From contig OX393576.1 in NCBI GenBank assembly GCA_947652605.1, positions 60,302,966 through 60,366,965 of the forward strand: DNA of 64,000 nucleotides. Direction: 5' to 3'. Each line of letters opens with the position of its first letter. Position 1 is the stretch's first letter. Made by a program: the position numbers and the translations under genes. Positions 12,876-23,527 of this stretch are shown piece by piece. This stretch comes from Elmis aenea (lineage: Eukaryota; Arthropoda; Insecta; Coleoptera; Elmidae). A model generated the notes under the pieces. That model made no database searches. It worked only from the letters and a program-made list of their open reading frames with translations, and was not told the origin of the DNA.

Positions 12876-13067
12876 ATACTCCAATTGAGGCTCAATTTGA
12901 TCTTAGATCACAATAACTGTCTCTTTTGTGAGGCGAAAACGCATAAAAAAACGATCGAATTCGAAATCCGTAAATGGATTTGCGCGAACAAATCGCCTTC
13001 GAGGAATTACAGGGTCGTACAAGTCATCATCTGCATCATCTATCATATTTATAAAGTCAATATCCAT
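12876..13067 (-). pseudogene. Harbinger transposase (HARBI1-like nuclease), N-terminal remnant
   Basis: From an ATG at 13067 the minus strand reads MDIDFINMIDDADDDLYDP, then an arginine-rich phrase VIPRRRFVRANPF. Next come FDRFFMRFRLTKETVIVI, one stop codon, and in the same frame DQIEPQLEY up to the foldback boundary. This is the expected start of a Harbinger nuclease: acidic leader, RNPF-like box, then FRLxKETVxxLxxxIEPxLE. The catalytic DDE region is gone. The frame is open for about 55 codons before the stop. Plus-strand open frames here are shadows. Confidence 0.75.
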
Positions 13068-13296
13068 ATTTAAACTTAAACCACAATTTAAACAAACATT
13101 TAACTACAAAAAAAGCAAATACAAGATAATTTTAGGTTATGTACTCCAGCTCAAGTTCTAGTAAACAGCGACTCAAGATGTGGGCTCAGCTCAAGTCGAA
13201 TATGTTCTTAAAATTGCTTGGTGCAACACTTTATACCGTTAAGGCGAACTTAAGATTCAGCTAGATCTTAAGATGTGTCGGAGAAACCGGGCATCA

Positions 13297-13639
13297 GTGT
13301 TTTTATTTACACCCTGTTCTTTCTAACATTGGCCTAAATATCCTATTACTTCATGTTTACAAACTTTTAAGGGTGCGAGCTGGTGCTGACTGACGCAAAA
13401 AAATCATATTTGTAGTTACTTTTTTGTGCAAAAACAAAATTTTTCTTGTATATTGTAACAATTAAAAAGAAAATTTGAATAATTTGTTAGCATATAAAAT
13501 TATATCACCTGTAAATCGTATAAGTGCCAGCAAAATTTTCGTACGTGTCACATCTGGCACGTGTGCCATAGGTTCGCCATGTCTGTTGTAGGGTTTGAAG
13601 GTGTACGAAAATTTTTCACCCCCGTTTGTACCTTGCTAG
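13297..13639. other. Non-coding; possible hAT subterminal scrap
   Basis: About 13520-13580 has TGGCACGTGTGCCATAGGTT, a phrase reminiscent of subterminal parts of some hAT elements, but no paired end was found. No gene. Confidence 0.25.
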
Positions 13640-13917
13640 TCTTTCCGCTTGTCTTCATGTTAGTTTTTTCCCCTTAAGTATCTTGACTTTCTCCCCATTC
13701 CAGGCCTCCTTCTTTTTTTTTATCCACACGTCCTTTTGATATTTGTTCCACTACTTTATTCTTGTGAGATGACCCATCCACATAAACTAACTCTTTTTAA
13801 TTTTGCTTCCATAGAATCAACTTTGAAACAACCTTGTATAACGTTATTGTTAATTCTGTCTTTTCTAGTTACATCTCCAGCTGCTCTTCCATATTTCATT
13901 TCAGTTGCTTGTACCTT
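13640..13917 (-). pseudogene. RTE-like LINE, C-terminal reverse transcriptase fragment
   Basis: The minus strand reads QATEMKYGRAAGDVTRKDR, then INNNVIQGCFKVDSMEAKLK and a degraded LxRVSLxGWVI. This matches the region after the reverse transcriptase core in RTE-type (endonuclease-reverse transcriptase) elements, usually QxxEMKxLRRxxGxTRxDRxRN followed by a Trp-Gly-His box. A frameshift leads to a lysine- and glycine-rich tail (KKKEGGLEWGE), in the place of the usual RKRGRP tail. Both ends are lost. The plus-strand open frame at 13736-13924 is a shadow. Confidence 0.7.
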
Positions 13918-15051
13918 CTTTTAGTTCTATATTCTATATTTGGCACCCAAGTTTTACTACCCCAAATCGGTCAATAGTCAAAATTTAATTCTTCGAAAGC
14001 ACTCCAGTGCAGTCATTAAAATGGACTATCGTTGGCACAAAATAACTGTTAATCCCCCAACGTGGAAGCATCATTTTCCGCTAAAGATTTTCGCGCATGA
14101 TAATAAATTACATTATAATCAACCTGTTTGAGTTAACAACCAAACTTCATGCCACAACGCTGCATGAAACCACAAGCTTACAAACTAGACCGCCCAGCAT
14201 TGTTGAAATCAATCACGCCTTGCCAAAACATGCACGAGAATTCGTGACCTAACCGAGCGGCACTGAATGGCGTGCAGCTGCATTTAAAATACAATTGAAT
14301 TATCGGCGACAATAGGCGAGGCGTTGCAAAATATCACTGACATTTTTCATTCGAAAATGTAAGTGGTTAGGGCAGCTGATTTAAAGAAGAATTACTTGGG
14401 AAATATCAGAACCTCTTCGACTAATTCTGGAATAAGAAATTGATCATTTTGTTTTGTATTTTCGTGCGATTTTTTTATTGGGATTAATTTCGCGCTTGTG
14501 CTGGCAACACTTATAAATGGGACTATTTTGCTCGATTTAGTAGCCTTAATATCCTGTTAGAGTATAATTTATTTAATAAGAATCTAAGACTCTTTGAAAG
14601 TGTAAAAAAAGAATTTGGAAAACTCTGACAGATTGGTAAAATTTTTTAGCCGATTTCTTCATATACTTTTGGTTATATGCGTTGATCAGGATTGTAAAAA
14701 ACATACTAGCTTGGAATACTTACTTACATACGGCTGTAAATGAAGTGTGGTACACCCCTTTTTTTTCTTTAGTTTTGATTTCAGATAAATCAAATTTCAG
14801 GCATATGATATGTGCAAAAAACCGGGCTTTTTGAGCACATCAGCACATGCACACATTTGTTTCACTTCCAGTTTCACCGGAAATGACCTCAACTTTGTTA
14901 TTTTAAATGGTAAATTTTTAATTTTTGAAAGAGAAAGCGATTTTGGATGCATAGTATAACTGCACTATTTTGGTTAATTCTCATAACCTCAAAAAATTTT
15001 TGAAACAAAATTTAATTTTTTATTAAGGGTGCCGTGATTTAAGATAAAAAA
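13918..15051. other. Non-coding; GC-richer stretch 14086-14330
   Basis: No gene recognised. About 14086-14330 is GC- and CpG-richer than its surroundings, but no start codon with splice donor or domain could be supported. Confidence 0.4.
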
Positions 15052-15640
15052 GGTTTAATGAAAAGTCAGAGCACTAGATTACAGCGACTTTTGAAATATT
15101 CGCTAGATTGAAGTGCCATTATTTTAAGAGATACAAAAAAAAATGAGGGGAAAAAGCTATTTAAAATCCAAAAATAAGATTATGAAATAATTTAAATTTG
15201 TTTAATTCTCTAATGTACCTACTCATATTTACAATTTATTGTGCATATGAAATAAATTGTGAATTTAATTACAAGTGGATCATGGACAGTACAGAACGTA
15301 GAAAATAAAACAATACAGACATCTAAACTTTCGCAGTTGATGTCATTGTGTGTGATAAGGTGTAAATTTTTAAAAAATCATTCTGTTAATTTGCAGCATT
15401 TATTTTTAATGAAAGATATCCTAACAAAAATGTTTCATTTAGTACAATTAGAAGATTACAGTTTATTTTCTTTTTGAATAAAATTGGAATTTGACTGTCA
15501 AAATTTAAATCTAGCCTTATTTTTAGATTCTAAATAACTTTTTTGTATAAATATTTTTTGTATCTCTTAAAATAAGAGCACTTTACTTTTGCGAACATTT
15601 CGAAAATCGTTAAAATCTAGAGTCCTTTGACTTTTTATTG
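15052..15640. mobile_element. Foldback MITE related to the element at 10099
   Basis: Arms 15060-15145 and about 15545-15640 are inverted copies. They share AAGTCAGAGCACTAGATT-type outer sequence and an inner AGTGCCATTATTTTAAGAGA, whose complement TCTTAAAATAAGAGCACTT lies at about 15564-15583. The inner terminus corresponds to that of the 10099-10509 element, so the two are members of one family. Interior open frame 15259-15477 has no motif. Confidence 0.65.
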
Positions 15641-17120
15641 ATTTTTTTTTTATAGCTTAATATTAGTCTTAGAATCTTAGACCATAATTTAAATTTTATG
15701 AGGAATGAAATTTTCTGAGAAATCAACAATTAATGTGAATGATATTAGGGTGTCCTAAATTAGAGCTAAAATATTCATTTTGCCTTAATTTAACCCCATC
15801 GTCTTGACGCTAAAAATTTGGTTAACAGACGGAGGCTTGACAAATGTTAATAGGATGTTTGCCTAATGAAAATGCTACTTAATAAATAAATGTAGTTGTT
15901 TATCTAGTGCAATCAGCAAATAAAAAAAGTTGCGTATATTTCTAGAGACATGTAGCAGCCAGCCCACGAGTTTATAAGTTTTAGTTTTCATTTCTGAATC
16001 TGTATCTCAATTATGTGAACACCTTTAACCCACATTGTTGTTCTCGTTTGTTTTCTTATTTTTGTTCATGTAGTTCACAGAAAATCGCCCAGCTCAATTA
16101 TTTTTATAAAATGTAATGAGACAATAAAATGAAATAGATCCTTTCGAATTATCGTAATTTCAATTTTAGTGGCTTGGTTTGTTAAATCGCGTATATAGGT
16201 CGACGAAGCATTTCGAGTCATCAAAAACGGATAAAACACAGCAACAATTTAGGCTGTTCTATATCAGAAGCTTAATCCTGAGCCTAGTCTGGTACGAACA
16301 GTAGTTATTAGGAAGAAAGAAAAACTGCGGTATAAATAGGTCAAAAAACAAACTCATCCAAAAAGATAATTCAAAAACACGCTGTAATTTCCATAATAAT
16401 GCAACTTTTCTAAACTGAGTTTACTGTTATAAAATATTTAGGAAATGGTTCCCGGTTGTTTTCCAAAGTATTTTATAATGTTAATATAAAACTGTTTAGC
16501 CGTCTTTCAGATAAGCGAGGCTGTTATGTACATTGATGTTGCTCGAAATTCAAAGTTTATACAAGTTTTTCTTTCCACGTTGGGCGAATACAAATGTTAG
16601 TAGTGGCGTCGCATGGCTTACTTTGTTATGGCGCCAAGACCGGGCTTAATGACGTCATCTACCAAGGCGACTTCCGAAAAGCACGTATTTATCCTATCGA
16701 GGGCTATATTTTCAGGTTATTTCCTAGCACACATCTACGTCAGTTTCGTATTCGACGCGAATATTGCTTTTTGATTTCTTTCAAATACGCTTAGAACTCC
16801 CGTATGACTTTTTAGTAGCGCTTTAGCTAGCCAGTTTAAATATTATTAACACTTGTCGACTTTTACAACTTTTTTATACAGCACATAATATTTAATATCA
16901 TGTATACAGCAAAATTAAAGGCGACGCTTGGGATCCCGCTTAGTTAGAGACAGACCATAAGTTAAAATGGAAAAAGCTGCAAAATTTTATAGAGATTTAC
17001 AATATTTAAACAAATTTTTGATGTTTGACCATTGTCATAAAAAAAACAAAAATACCCTAAAAGTTCTTTTTTCGTTTTTTTGACTAAATTTTTAAATACT
17101 AATATTTCATCCTTTAAGTA
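15641..17120. other. Non-coding; CpG-richer patch with TGACGTCA
   Basis: No gene is supported. About 16575-16800 is GC- and CpG-richer and includes the palindrome TGACGTCA (16649-16656), the cAMP-response-element consensus. Whether this is a promoter or an old repeat cannot be told; a 66-codon open frame over it has no recognisable motif. Confidence 0.35.
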
Positions 17121-17231
17121 CAGGGTGCGTTTTATGTTCCAGGCCGATTTTGTTTGGCCGCCATTTTAATTTGGCTGTCATTTAACAGTTCATATTTGAC
17201 CGGCGTGTAGAGTGGGCGATAACAATTTATT

Positions 17232-18187
17232 ATGGAACATCTATGTCCGCAACAACGTGTTGAAGTTATTAAAACATTTTTTTAAAAATAATTGTTCAAT
17301 TGTAAATACGCGAAGAAAACTGCCTGATTTTTTTGGTGTTAATCATGTGCCAAGCAAGTCAACCATTCAGCGTGTAATAAATAATTTTGAAACTTTGTAT
17401 ACACTGGGAGATAAAGCCAAAGACTGTATGGTGCGCCATTTGGGCCGGTGGCATCATTGGACCATATTTTTTTGAGGATGCTAGAGGCAATGCTGTAACA
17501 GTAACTGGTGATCGCTATCGTGACATGTTGGTAAACTTTCTTATGCCCGAATTGGATCGATTGGGCCTACAGCACATGTGGTTTCAACAGGACGGTGCCA
17601 CATCACACACATCTCGTGCTACGATGCAAATTTTGCGAGAAACTTTCCCCTTCCGAATAATGTCAAAAAGTGGTGATATCGACTGGCCTCCACGATCCCC
17701 TGATTTGACCGCCCCCGATTATTTTCTATGGGGGTACTTGAAGGGAAAGGTGTACACCAGCGGTGGGCAAACCGCGGCCCGCGGGCCGTATGCGGCCCTT
17801 GGTAGTTTTACATGCGGCCCTCCATGAATTACTATATTAGTAAAAATGTCTATAATATGTATGTATAGCTTTTTTTATACCTTAATTTTTTATCGCTCCC
17901 AACTTACACATAATTAATAAGTTGTTATTATAATAATTTTTTTTAGTGCGGCCCTTCTAGTCACACTGTTTGCGCAAACTGGCCCTCTTTAAGAAAAGTT
18001 TGCCCACCGCTGGTGTACACCAACAAACCAACCACAATCCCGATGCTTAAGGACAACATTCGAAAAGAAATTGCTGAAATAACACCAGAAGTCTGCGAAA
18101 ATGTTATGAAAAATATGCTCGAAAGAGCTCGCGTTTGCGCCACGGCCAGAGGCGGCCACCTGACCAACATTATATTCCATACATAAT
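17232..18187 (+). pseudogene. Mariner-type transposase pseudogene
   Basis: Starts MEHLCPQQRVEVIKTFF, slips one base in a T run at 17277-17283, then continues with a helix-turn-helix segment around KSTIQRVINNFE. A deletion then removes the first catalytic region and changes frame near 17415. The catalytic part follows: WCAIWAGGIIGPYFFEDARG, MWFQQDGATSHTS, then WPPRSPDLTAPDYFLWGYLK. This keeps two of the three acidic catalytic residues, about 36 residues apart. The gene is interrupted after KGKVYT by the hAT MITE. Beyond it the same frame resumes with NKPTTIPMLKDNI and ends LTNIIFHT at 18183-18185. Known relatives are about 345 residues; this copy cannot make a full enzyme. Confidence 0.85.
17758..18012. 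mobile_element. hAT MITE (255 bp) inside the mariner transposase
   Basis: Ends CAGCGGTGGGCAAAC and GTTTGCCCACCGCTG are perfect 15-base inverted repeats. They are flanked by an exact 8-base duplication GTGTACAC (17750-17757 and 18013-18020), the hallmark of hAT insertion. The ends also carry GCGGCCCGCGGGCC-type subterminal sequence. No coding capacity. Confidence 0.92.
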
Positions 18188-18293
18188 GTTAAAGACCATA
18201 TAATCAATCAATAAAATATAAATTATAAAATTGTGCTTCTTTTAAAAGTTATTCAAAAAACACATCGGCCTGGAACATAAAACGCACCCTGTA

Positions 18294-19283
18294 CTTGTAT
18301 CTAATGTAAGGGAAATTGTACATTACAGTTTTTGGTAGTTATCTGTAATTTAAAAAAAAAAACAAATCTTACTGGTAAATACCGTTTATACCAGTACTAA
18401 ATAGGGACCTTAGAAAAAAAAATATGACAAAAAACTTATTTAATTACTTACGATCAAAGACTGAGAGCGGATCGTAAACGAAAACGTTAAACGAAATTAA
18501 CCGAAATTTTTGTAAAAACGAAAAAAAATATTATTTTTCATTTAAGATCGAAAACAAAATGTATTATTTCTATTACCGGTTTTAACCGTTCTTATCACTA
18601 CTTAATTTTTATTGAAATAAGTGAGCTTTACTTTTCTCCATATAGGTACAGTTATGTATTAACAACTTTATTGTTTTTACTTGTAATTTCGTGCAACACA
18701 AGTAACGGTACAGATATTATCTTTGTCTAATTTGGTCATTGGATCATCAATAAATAATATACACTTAATTGGACAACGAAAGGGCGGGTAATAATCACGT
18801 CAGTTTTAAATGTTTTAATAGTTTACAAATATAACATTTGACGTTGATGATACCTTTCTATTTTTTGTACAAATTACACTAAATATACGAAAATAATTTT
18901 CACACTTTGTAGTAATTCGCTTTGAATTGATTCTTAATAAGGATCAAAGCCGTTTACAATTATCCGGGTAACAACGATTGCTAAGAAAGAAAAAGGAGAA
19001 TGTAATAATAGATTTTAATTTTTATCACAAACGTTTTATATCTCACTTATTACCAAAAGTACAAAATAATTACGCCAAATTTTGTTTCATTTAAAGGTGT
19101 ACTTAGCTGATTTACATATTAATACATACGAAGTATTTACAATCTGAATAATCTGAATCGAATATTAGTGGTTTTATCAGGTTGGTAATTCTACTCTGAC
19201 ATTTTGACATTTGGCGATCGTTTTTAAAAAAAATGCTGAATCTCTGCAGTTTGTAAGACGTAAGACACAAAAAATTATTTTAG
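18294..19283. other. Non-coding; possible hAT end near 18560-18600
   Basis: Around 18575-18600 the sequence ACCGGTTTTAACCGTTCTTA resembles a hAT-type terminus in reverse, and GAAATTAACCGAAATTTTTG precedes it. No partner end was located. No gene. Confidence 0.3.
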
Positions 19284-19817
19284 GTGGAGAAAGATTACTA
19301 CCAGAATACAAAATCATTTAAAAATTGTTTAAAATCATTTTATAAACCTTATTATGGTTATTTAAATCAGAGGGATAATGCTTTTCAAGAAATGGCTGAA
19401 ATTGACTGGATCCTTTTAAATGAAATCCCTGTTTGGTCCAAAATAGAGCGAATTGTAACTTTCCTTCTTAATAAAATAAATTTACAAATAAAATACGATG
19501 ATCTTTTTGATGAAATTTGTTGCGTCAAAATTTTTGTTACTACTACATGAGTGGCAGCAAAGTTTAATAACGGTTGAACAAAAATGGGTTGCAATATTTC
19601 AAAATATTTCTGAAAATTAAGTACCTTTTGAAAACCTGTCGCTAATTGTTGAATTTTGTTTATGTTTTCCGGGTTCAAACGCTGCTACTGAGTCTTTTCT
19701 GTCATTAACAATTTTTGTAAACATAAAAAAATCAATTTAATGTCGAAACTAGCTAGGCAAGCTTGCATTTACACCAAATGTAATTATAATATGAACTGCC
19801 GAGAATTTTATGATTAG
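19284..19817 (+). pseudogene. hAT transposase C-terminal relic
   Basis: First frame: FKNCLKSFYKPYYGYLNQ, then EIDWILLNEIPVWSKIERIV and LFDEICCVKIFV. After a one-base shift near 19545 it continues EWQQSLITVEQKWVAIF, then VPFENLSLIVEFCLCFPG, SNAATESFLSL, and finally NMNCREFYD. These are the ordered landmarks of the C-terminal hAT dimerisation region in ZBED/ZNF862-type transposases (FxxxxFYxxxxxYL, LFDxFxxIKxFV, VPFxNLxxIVEFxLCLPGTNAATERVFS, NxxCxEFY). Stops and the shift show it is dead. Ends of the parent element were not identified. Confidence 0.75.
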
Positions 19818-20068
19818 GTACATAAAACATAAAAAAGATTTGTTAAAACTAATATTTGTGTTGCTTGTAAAAACAATTATATTTAATTTTTGTTATTGAC
19901 ATGAAAATGCTTTTATTTTCTTAGTTTTTGTACATTTTTATTAAATAGGTTATCCATTAATCTCCAATTGTCCTTTTAATTCCAGATATAAACTTTAAAA
20001 GGTGATTTTTTGTTGGTTTTTTTATTCCGGAAAAATTCAATGTCATTTTGGTTTTCGCCAAGTAGCTC

Positions 20069-20315
20069 TGTTTAACACTAACATATATATTAATGTTCTC
20101 TTCTTCCATTCAATGGAACTGTGACTAATTAACGACAACCATAACAAAAATTATATATTTTCATATATACAATAGAGCACGTTTACATGTCGGTGTTCGA
20201 ACGGCTGCTCTTTATCTCTGTCTCTGTAATACTAACTAGCCTAACGCTAACATAAAATCACATGGTATCAATGCATGCATAATAGTTCCGCTCAGCACTG
20301 GCAGAGGCCGCTACA
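20069..20315 (-). repeat. BEL/Pao 3' LTR
   Basis: 247 bases; on the minus strand begins TGTAGCGGCCTCTGCCAGTG and ends GTGTTAAACA. Preceded (minus strand) by the purine-rich AAGGCGGGGTG, the probable polypurine tract at about 20319-20329. Confidence 0.95.
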
Positions 20316-20469
20316 TACACCCCGCCTTGAAAGGCTGTGGCTTTCAAATGAACAAATATCAAAACAATAAATGACAAAGTAAATTAACAAATGCAAAGGA
20401 AAAACAACAATAAGTACATGCAACAATTACGATAAGGCGATCACTCGCGAACTTTCACTTCCATTACAC

Positions 20470-23400
20470 TCACGTGGGTAGCGGACATAGTTGCGATACC
20501 GCTCGGCGAGTAGTGTCTGTGGAGGTACGAATTGTCACTACGCGAACGTGACCATCTGGTCCTGGGTGAAGTTGGACTACTCTGGCCATCTTCCAATGGA
20601 ATGATGGCAAGTTGTTTTCTTTAATTAGCACCAAAGTGCCCAATTTGATATCTTCTAGCGATGGTTTTGCTTTATAACGATTCTGGAGTTCAGTGAGATA
20701 TTCTGTCGACCAGTGTTTCCAGAAGTGCTGTTTCAGTTGTTGTATTTTTTGATAAATCGACAATCTATTTTCAACAATATGTGTGACATCAGGGTCTGCC
20801 ACTGATGTTAGAGTCTTACCGATGAGGAAGTGAGCAGGTGTAAGAGGTTCTAGGTCATTTGGATTAGACGACATTGGAGATAAGGGACGGGAATTTAAAA
20901 TTGCTTCAATTTGAACTAAAAGAGTGTAAAATTCCTCGTAAACTAAATTAGTATTTCCCAATATTCTTTTTAGATGATATTTTACGCGTTTGACCCCTGC
21001 TTCCCAAATGCCTCCGAAATGAGGCGAATAAGGCGGAATGAATTTCCAAATAATGCCTTCATTCTGAGTTAATTCAGCTAATGAATTTTGATTGTTAGTT
21101 ATGAATTTACCAAGTTCAGCAAGTTCGTTCTTTGCTCCAACAAAATTGGTGCCATTATCGGAACGAAGCTCGCATGGTTTGCCCCGTCTCGACACAAATC
21201 GTCTTAAGGCAGCGATAAAATTTTCTTTAGTTAAATCCGATACCAATTCCAAATGAATTGCTTTGGTGGTAAAACAAACGAATAAACCAATGTAACATTT
21301 CAATGTTTTGGCATTCCTACCTTTACGTTCCTTTATTGAAAAGGGTCCGGCATAATCTACGCCAGTTATTGCGAATGGTAAAGATGGAGTAACGCGTTCT
21401 TTTGGCAAATCTCCTATTTTGGGAGTTAAAGTTTTAGGTTTTGCTCGAAAGCAATTAATGCAATTGTGAACAACTTGACGAGATATGTTTCTCCCTGAAA
21501 TTGGCCAAAACTTTTCGCGAACTGAATACAATAGTTGCTGTGGACCAGCATGTTTTAACTTTAAATGTTCGTGCTCGAACAACAATTTAGTGAAGTGATG
21601 ATTTGCAGGTATAAGTATGGGATGCTTTTGCTCAAAATACAAATTAGAATGAGTAAGTCGTCCACCTACACGAATTATATTTTTAATGTCAACAAAGGGG
21701 CTTAAGCAAATGATTTTGCTATCCCTTTGCAAGGGTTTATTATCCCTTAATAAACGATATTCTCGAGGGAATGATTGCTTTTGAACAATTTTGACTATAG
21801 CAACTAATGACAAGTTTAATTCGTCCATGGTAAGAGGACCAAATATGCGATTTTGCTTAGTTTGCTTGCAATTGTTGACAAACCGATAACAATAGGCAAC
21901 GCAACGAAGTAGTTTATTGTAATTCGAATAATTATGTATGTGCAACGGATCAACGAATGGTGTAAGAACGAATGAGTAATTATTTGATTTTAATTCTGGC
22001 AAGTCATGAACTATTTCAAAATTTGGATAATCTAATTCCGATGCTTGTTGATGTAACCATTCAGGACCATGCCACCATAAGTAACATCCATTTAGCGAGC
22101 TTGGGTTTACGCCACGCGACAACAAGTCTGCGGGATTTTCTTTTGATTTGACATAATGCCAATCTGTACTGTTTGTTAACGATTGGATTTTTGATGCTCT
22201 GTTTGCGACAAATGTTTTTAACAAATTTGTTGAAGTACGAATCCAACTGAGAACGATAGTCGAGTCGCACCAAAATTTGACCGAATCCAACTTCAAAGTG
22301 AGCGAATTCTCAATATTTTTTGTTAATTTGGCTAGAATTAGAGCTCCACTTAGCTCCAAACGAGGAATGCTTATATGTTTGATAGGTGCCACCTTGCTTT
22401 TAGCACTAATTAAATGAACATGAATTTGACCGTTTGCATCAAATGATTTGACATACACACATGCGCCGTAAGCTTGCTCAGACGCATCACAAAAACCATG
22501 CAATTCAATTCTTATTGGGTTATCACAAGTTACACGTCGTTGTATTTCGAGATTGTTTAACTGGAGTAATTCGTTGTGAAATTTAATCCAACTATTATGA
22601 ATGTCTGACGGAAGCGATTCATCCCAAGAAATATGTTCCATCCAAAGACGTTGTAATATGATTTTAGCTGTTATGGTACAAGCTCCCAATAACCCAAGAG
22701 GATCGAAGATTTGAGCAATACAAGAAAGAATCGATCTTTTTGTAATTTGTTTTGGTAAACTATATATATTGATTTTATAAGTTAAAGTATCATCTGTTGA
22801 AACCCAAAGAAGACCAAGTGTTTTACAGTTTTCAACAGAACTAATAATTAACCTTTCAATTGAGTTTTGTGTGTTCGAAATATTGTTAACGATGTTATTG
22901 CAATTCGACGTCCATTTTCTTAGTTCAAAACAACCTTGCTTAAGAATTGTATCAATTTGACGACAAACATTAATTGCATTTTCAATGCTGTCGAATCCAG
23001 TTAGCAGATCATCAACATAAAAATCATTTTGAATTATGGTAGAAGCTTCAGGAAAACTTGTAAGGTTTTCCGAGGCTAGCTGTTTAAGGCAACGAATGGC
23101 TAAAAATGGGGCAGATGTTGTGCCATAGGTGACAGTATTGAGTTCATACACAGACGGATCTTTTTCGTCCGTTTTTTGCCACAGGATACATTGAGTTAAT
23201 CTGTCAGATGGTTGTACTAAAATTTGACGATACATCTTTGCAATGTCTGCAGAAACAACGAATTTGCGCTGACGAAATCGAATCAAGATCGAAAAGAGAT
23301 CATTTTGCAATGGAGGTCCAGGCATTTGAAGATCATTCAACGAAACACCTGTCGAAGTTGGACTTGAGCCATCGAAAACTACTCGCAACTTAGTAGTCTG

Positions 23401-23517
23401 GCTGCTTTGTTTATATACACCATGGTGTGGTAATATACAAATGGGAATTTGCGAAGTTGAAACAAGTTTAGTCATGTGACCAAGCGACTCATACTCACCC
23501 ATAAATTGTGAATACAT
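20470..23517 (-). CDS. pol: BEL/Pao pol: reverse transcriptase, RNase H, integrase
   Basis: 1015 codons open without interruption. Counting from residue 1: reverse transcriptase with LRVVFDGSS (44-52) and the catalytic YVDD (167-170); RNase H-like region with FCDASEQAYGA (342-352) and WCDST (416-420); integrase zinc-binding region with His and Cys ligands at about 640-690; then the integrase core. Its three acidic residues appear at about D721 (VDYAGPF), D787 (RSDNGTNF) and E839 (GIWEAGVK). This is the peptidase A17/DUF1759-family polyprotein layout of BEL/Pao elements. The methionine at 23517 is not the true start: the frame is the downstream part of one gag-pol polyprotein cut by the hAT MITE next to it. 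No inactivating change was seen inside this part. Replication product: cDNA made in virus-like particles and inserted by the integrase. Confidence 0.93.
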   Translation of the reverse strand: MYSQFMGEYESLGHMTKLVSTSQIPICILPHHGVYKQSSQTTKLRVVFDGSSPTSTGVSLNDLQMPGPPLQNDLFSILIRFRQRKFVVSADIAKMYRQILVQPSDRLTQCILWQKTDEKDPSVYELNTVTYGTTSAPFLAIRCLKQLASENLTSFPEASTIIQNDFYVDDLLTGFDSIENAINVCRQIDTILKQGCFELRKWTSNCNNIVNNISNTQNSIERLIISSVENCKTLGLLWVSTDDTLTYKINIYSLPKQITKRSILSCIAQIFDPLGLLGACTITAKIILQRLWMEHISWDESLPSDIHNSWIKFHNELLQLNNLEIQRRVTCDNPIRIELHGFCDASEQAYGACVYVKSFDANGQIHVHLISAKSKVAPIKHISIPRLELSGALILAKLTKNIENSLTLKLDSVKFWCDSTIVLSWIRTSTNLLKTFVANRASKIQSLTNSTDWHYVKSKENPADLLSRGVNPSSLNGCYLWWHGPEWLHQQASELDYPNFEIVHDLPELKSNNYSFVLTPFVDPLHIHNYSNYNKLLRCVAYCYRFVNNCKQTKQNRIFGPLTMDELNLSLVAIVKIVQKQSFPREYRLLRDNKPLQRDSKIICLSPFVDIKNIIRVGGRLTHSNLYFEQKHPILIPANHHFTKLLFEHEHLKLKHAGPQQLLYSVREKFWPISGRNISRQVVHNCINCFRAKPKTLTPKIGDLPKERVTPSLPFAITGVDYAGPFSIKERKGRNAKTLKCYIGLFVCFTTKAIHLELVSDLTKENFIAALRRFVSRRGKPCELRSDNGTNFVGAKNELAELGKFITNNQNSLAELTQNEGIIWKFIPPYSPHFGGIWEAGVKRVKYHLKRILGNTNLVYEEFYTLLVQIEAILNSRPLSPMSSNPNDLEPLTPAHFLIGKTLTSVADPDVTHIVENRLSIYQKIQQLKQHFWKHWSTEYLTELQNRYKAKPSLEDIKLGTLVLIKENNLPSFHWKMARVVQLHPGPDGHVRVVTIRTSTDTTRRAVSQLCPLPT

Positions 23518-23527
23518 GTTATATAAC

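Larger units (their letters stand above)
11542..13293. mobile_element. PIF/Harbinger DNA transposon, internally deleted
   Basis: Terminal inverted repeats TGCCCGGTTTCTCCGACACA at 11542 and its complement ending at 13293 are perfect over at least 24 bases. They are flanked by a 3-base TCA duplication (11539-11541 and 13294-13296), as expected for Harbinger insertion. Inside are remnants of both genes such elements carry: a Myb-like protein start on the plus strand (11859-11950) and a nuclease start on the minus strand (12876-13067). Convergent orientation of two genes is usual for the superfamily. The centre is replaced by a foldback MITE (11952-12874), so the element cannot move itself. Confidence 0.85.
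17121..18291 (+). mobile_element. Mariner-type (IS630/Tc1/mariner) element, internally deleted, split by a hAT MITE
   Basis: Terminal inverted repeats of about 28 bases (CAGGGTGCGTTTTATGTTCC at 17121 and its complement ending at 18291) are flanked by TA. The element carries a degenerate transposase gene and a 255-base hAT MITE with its own 8-base target duplication. The combination gives a relative order: mariner insertion first, hAT insertion later. Confidence 0.9.

Noticed and set aside
12846..13161. Plus-strand open frames of 75-77 codons
   Set aside because: Antisense to the Harbinger transposase leader on the minus strand.
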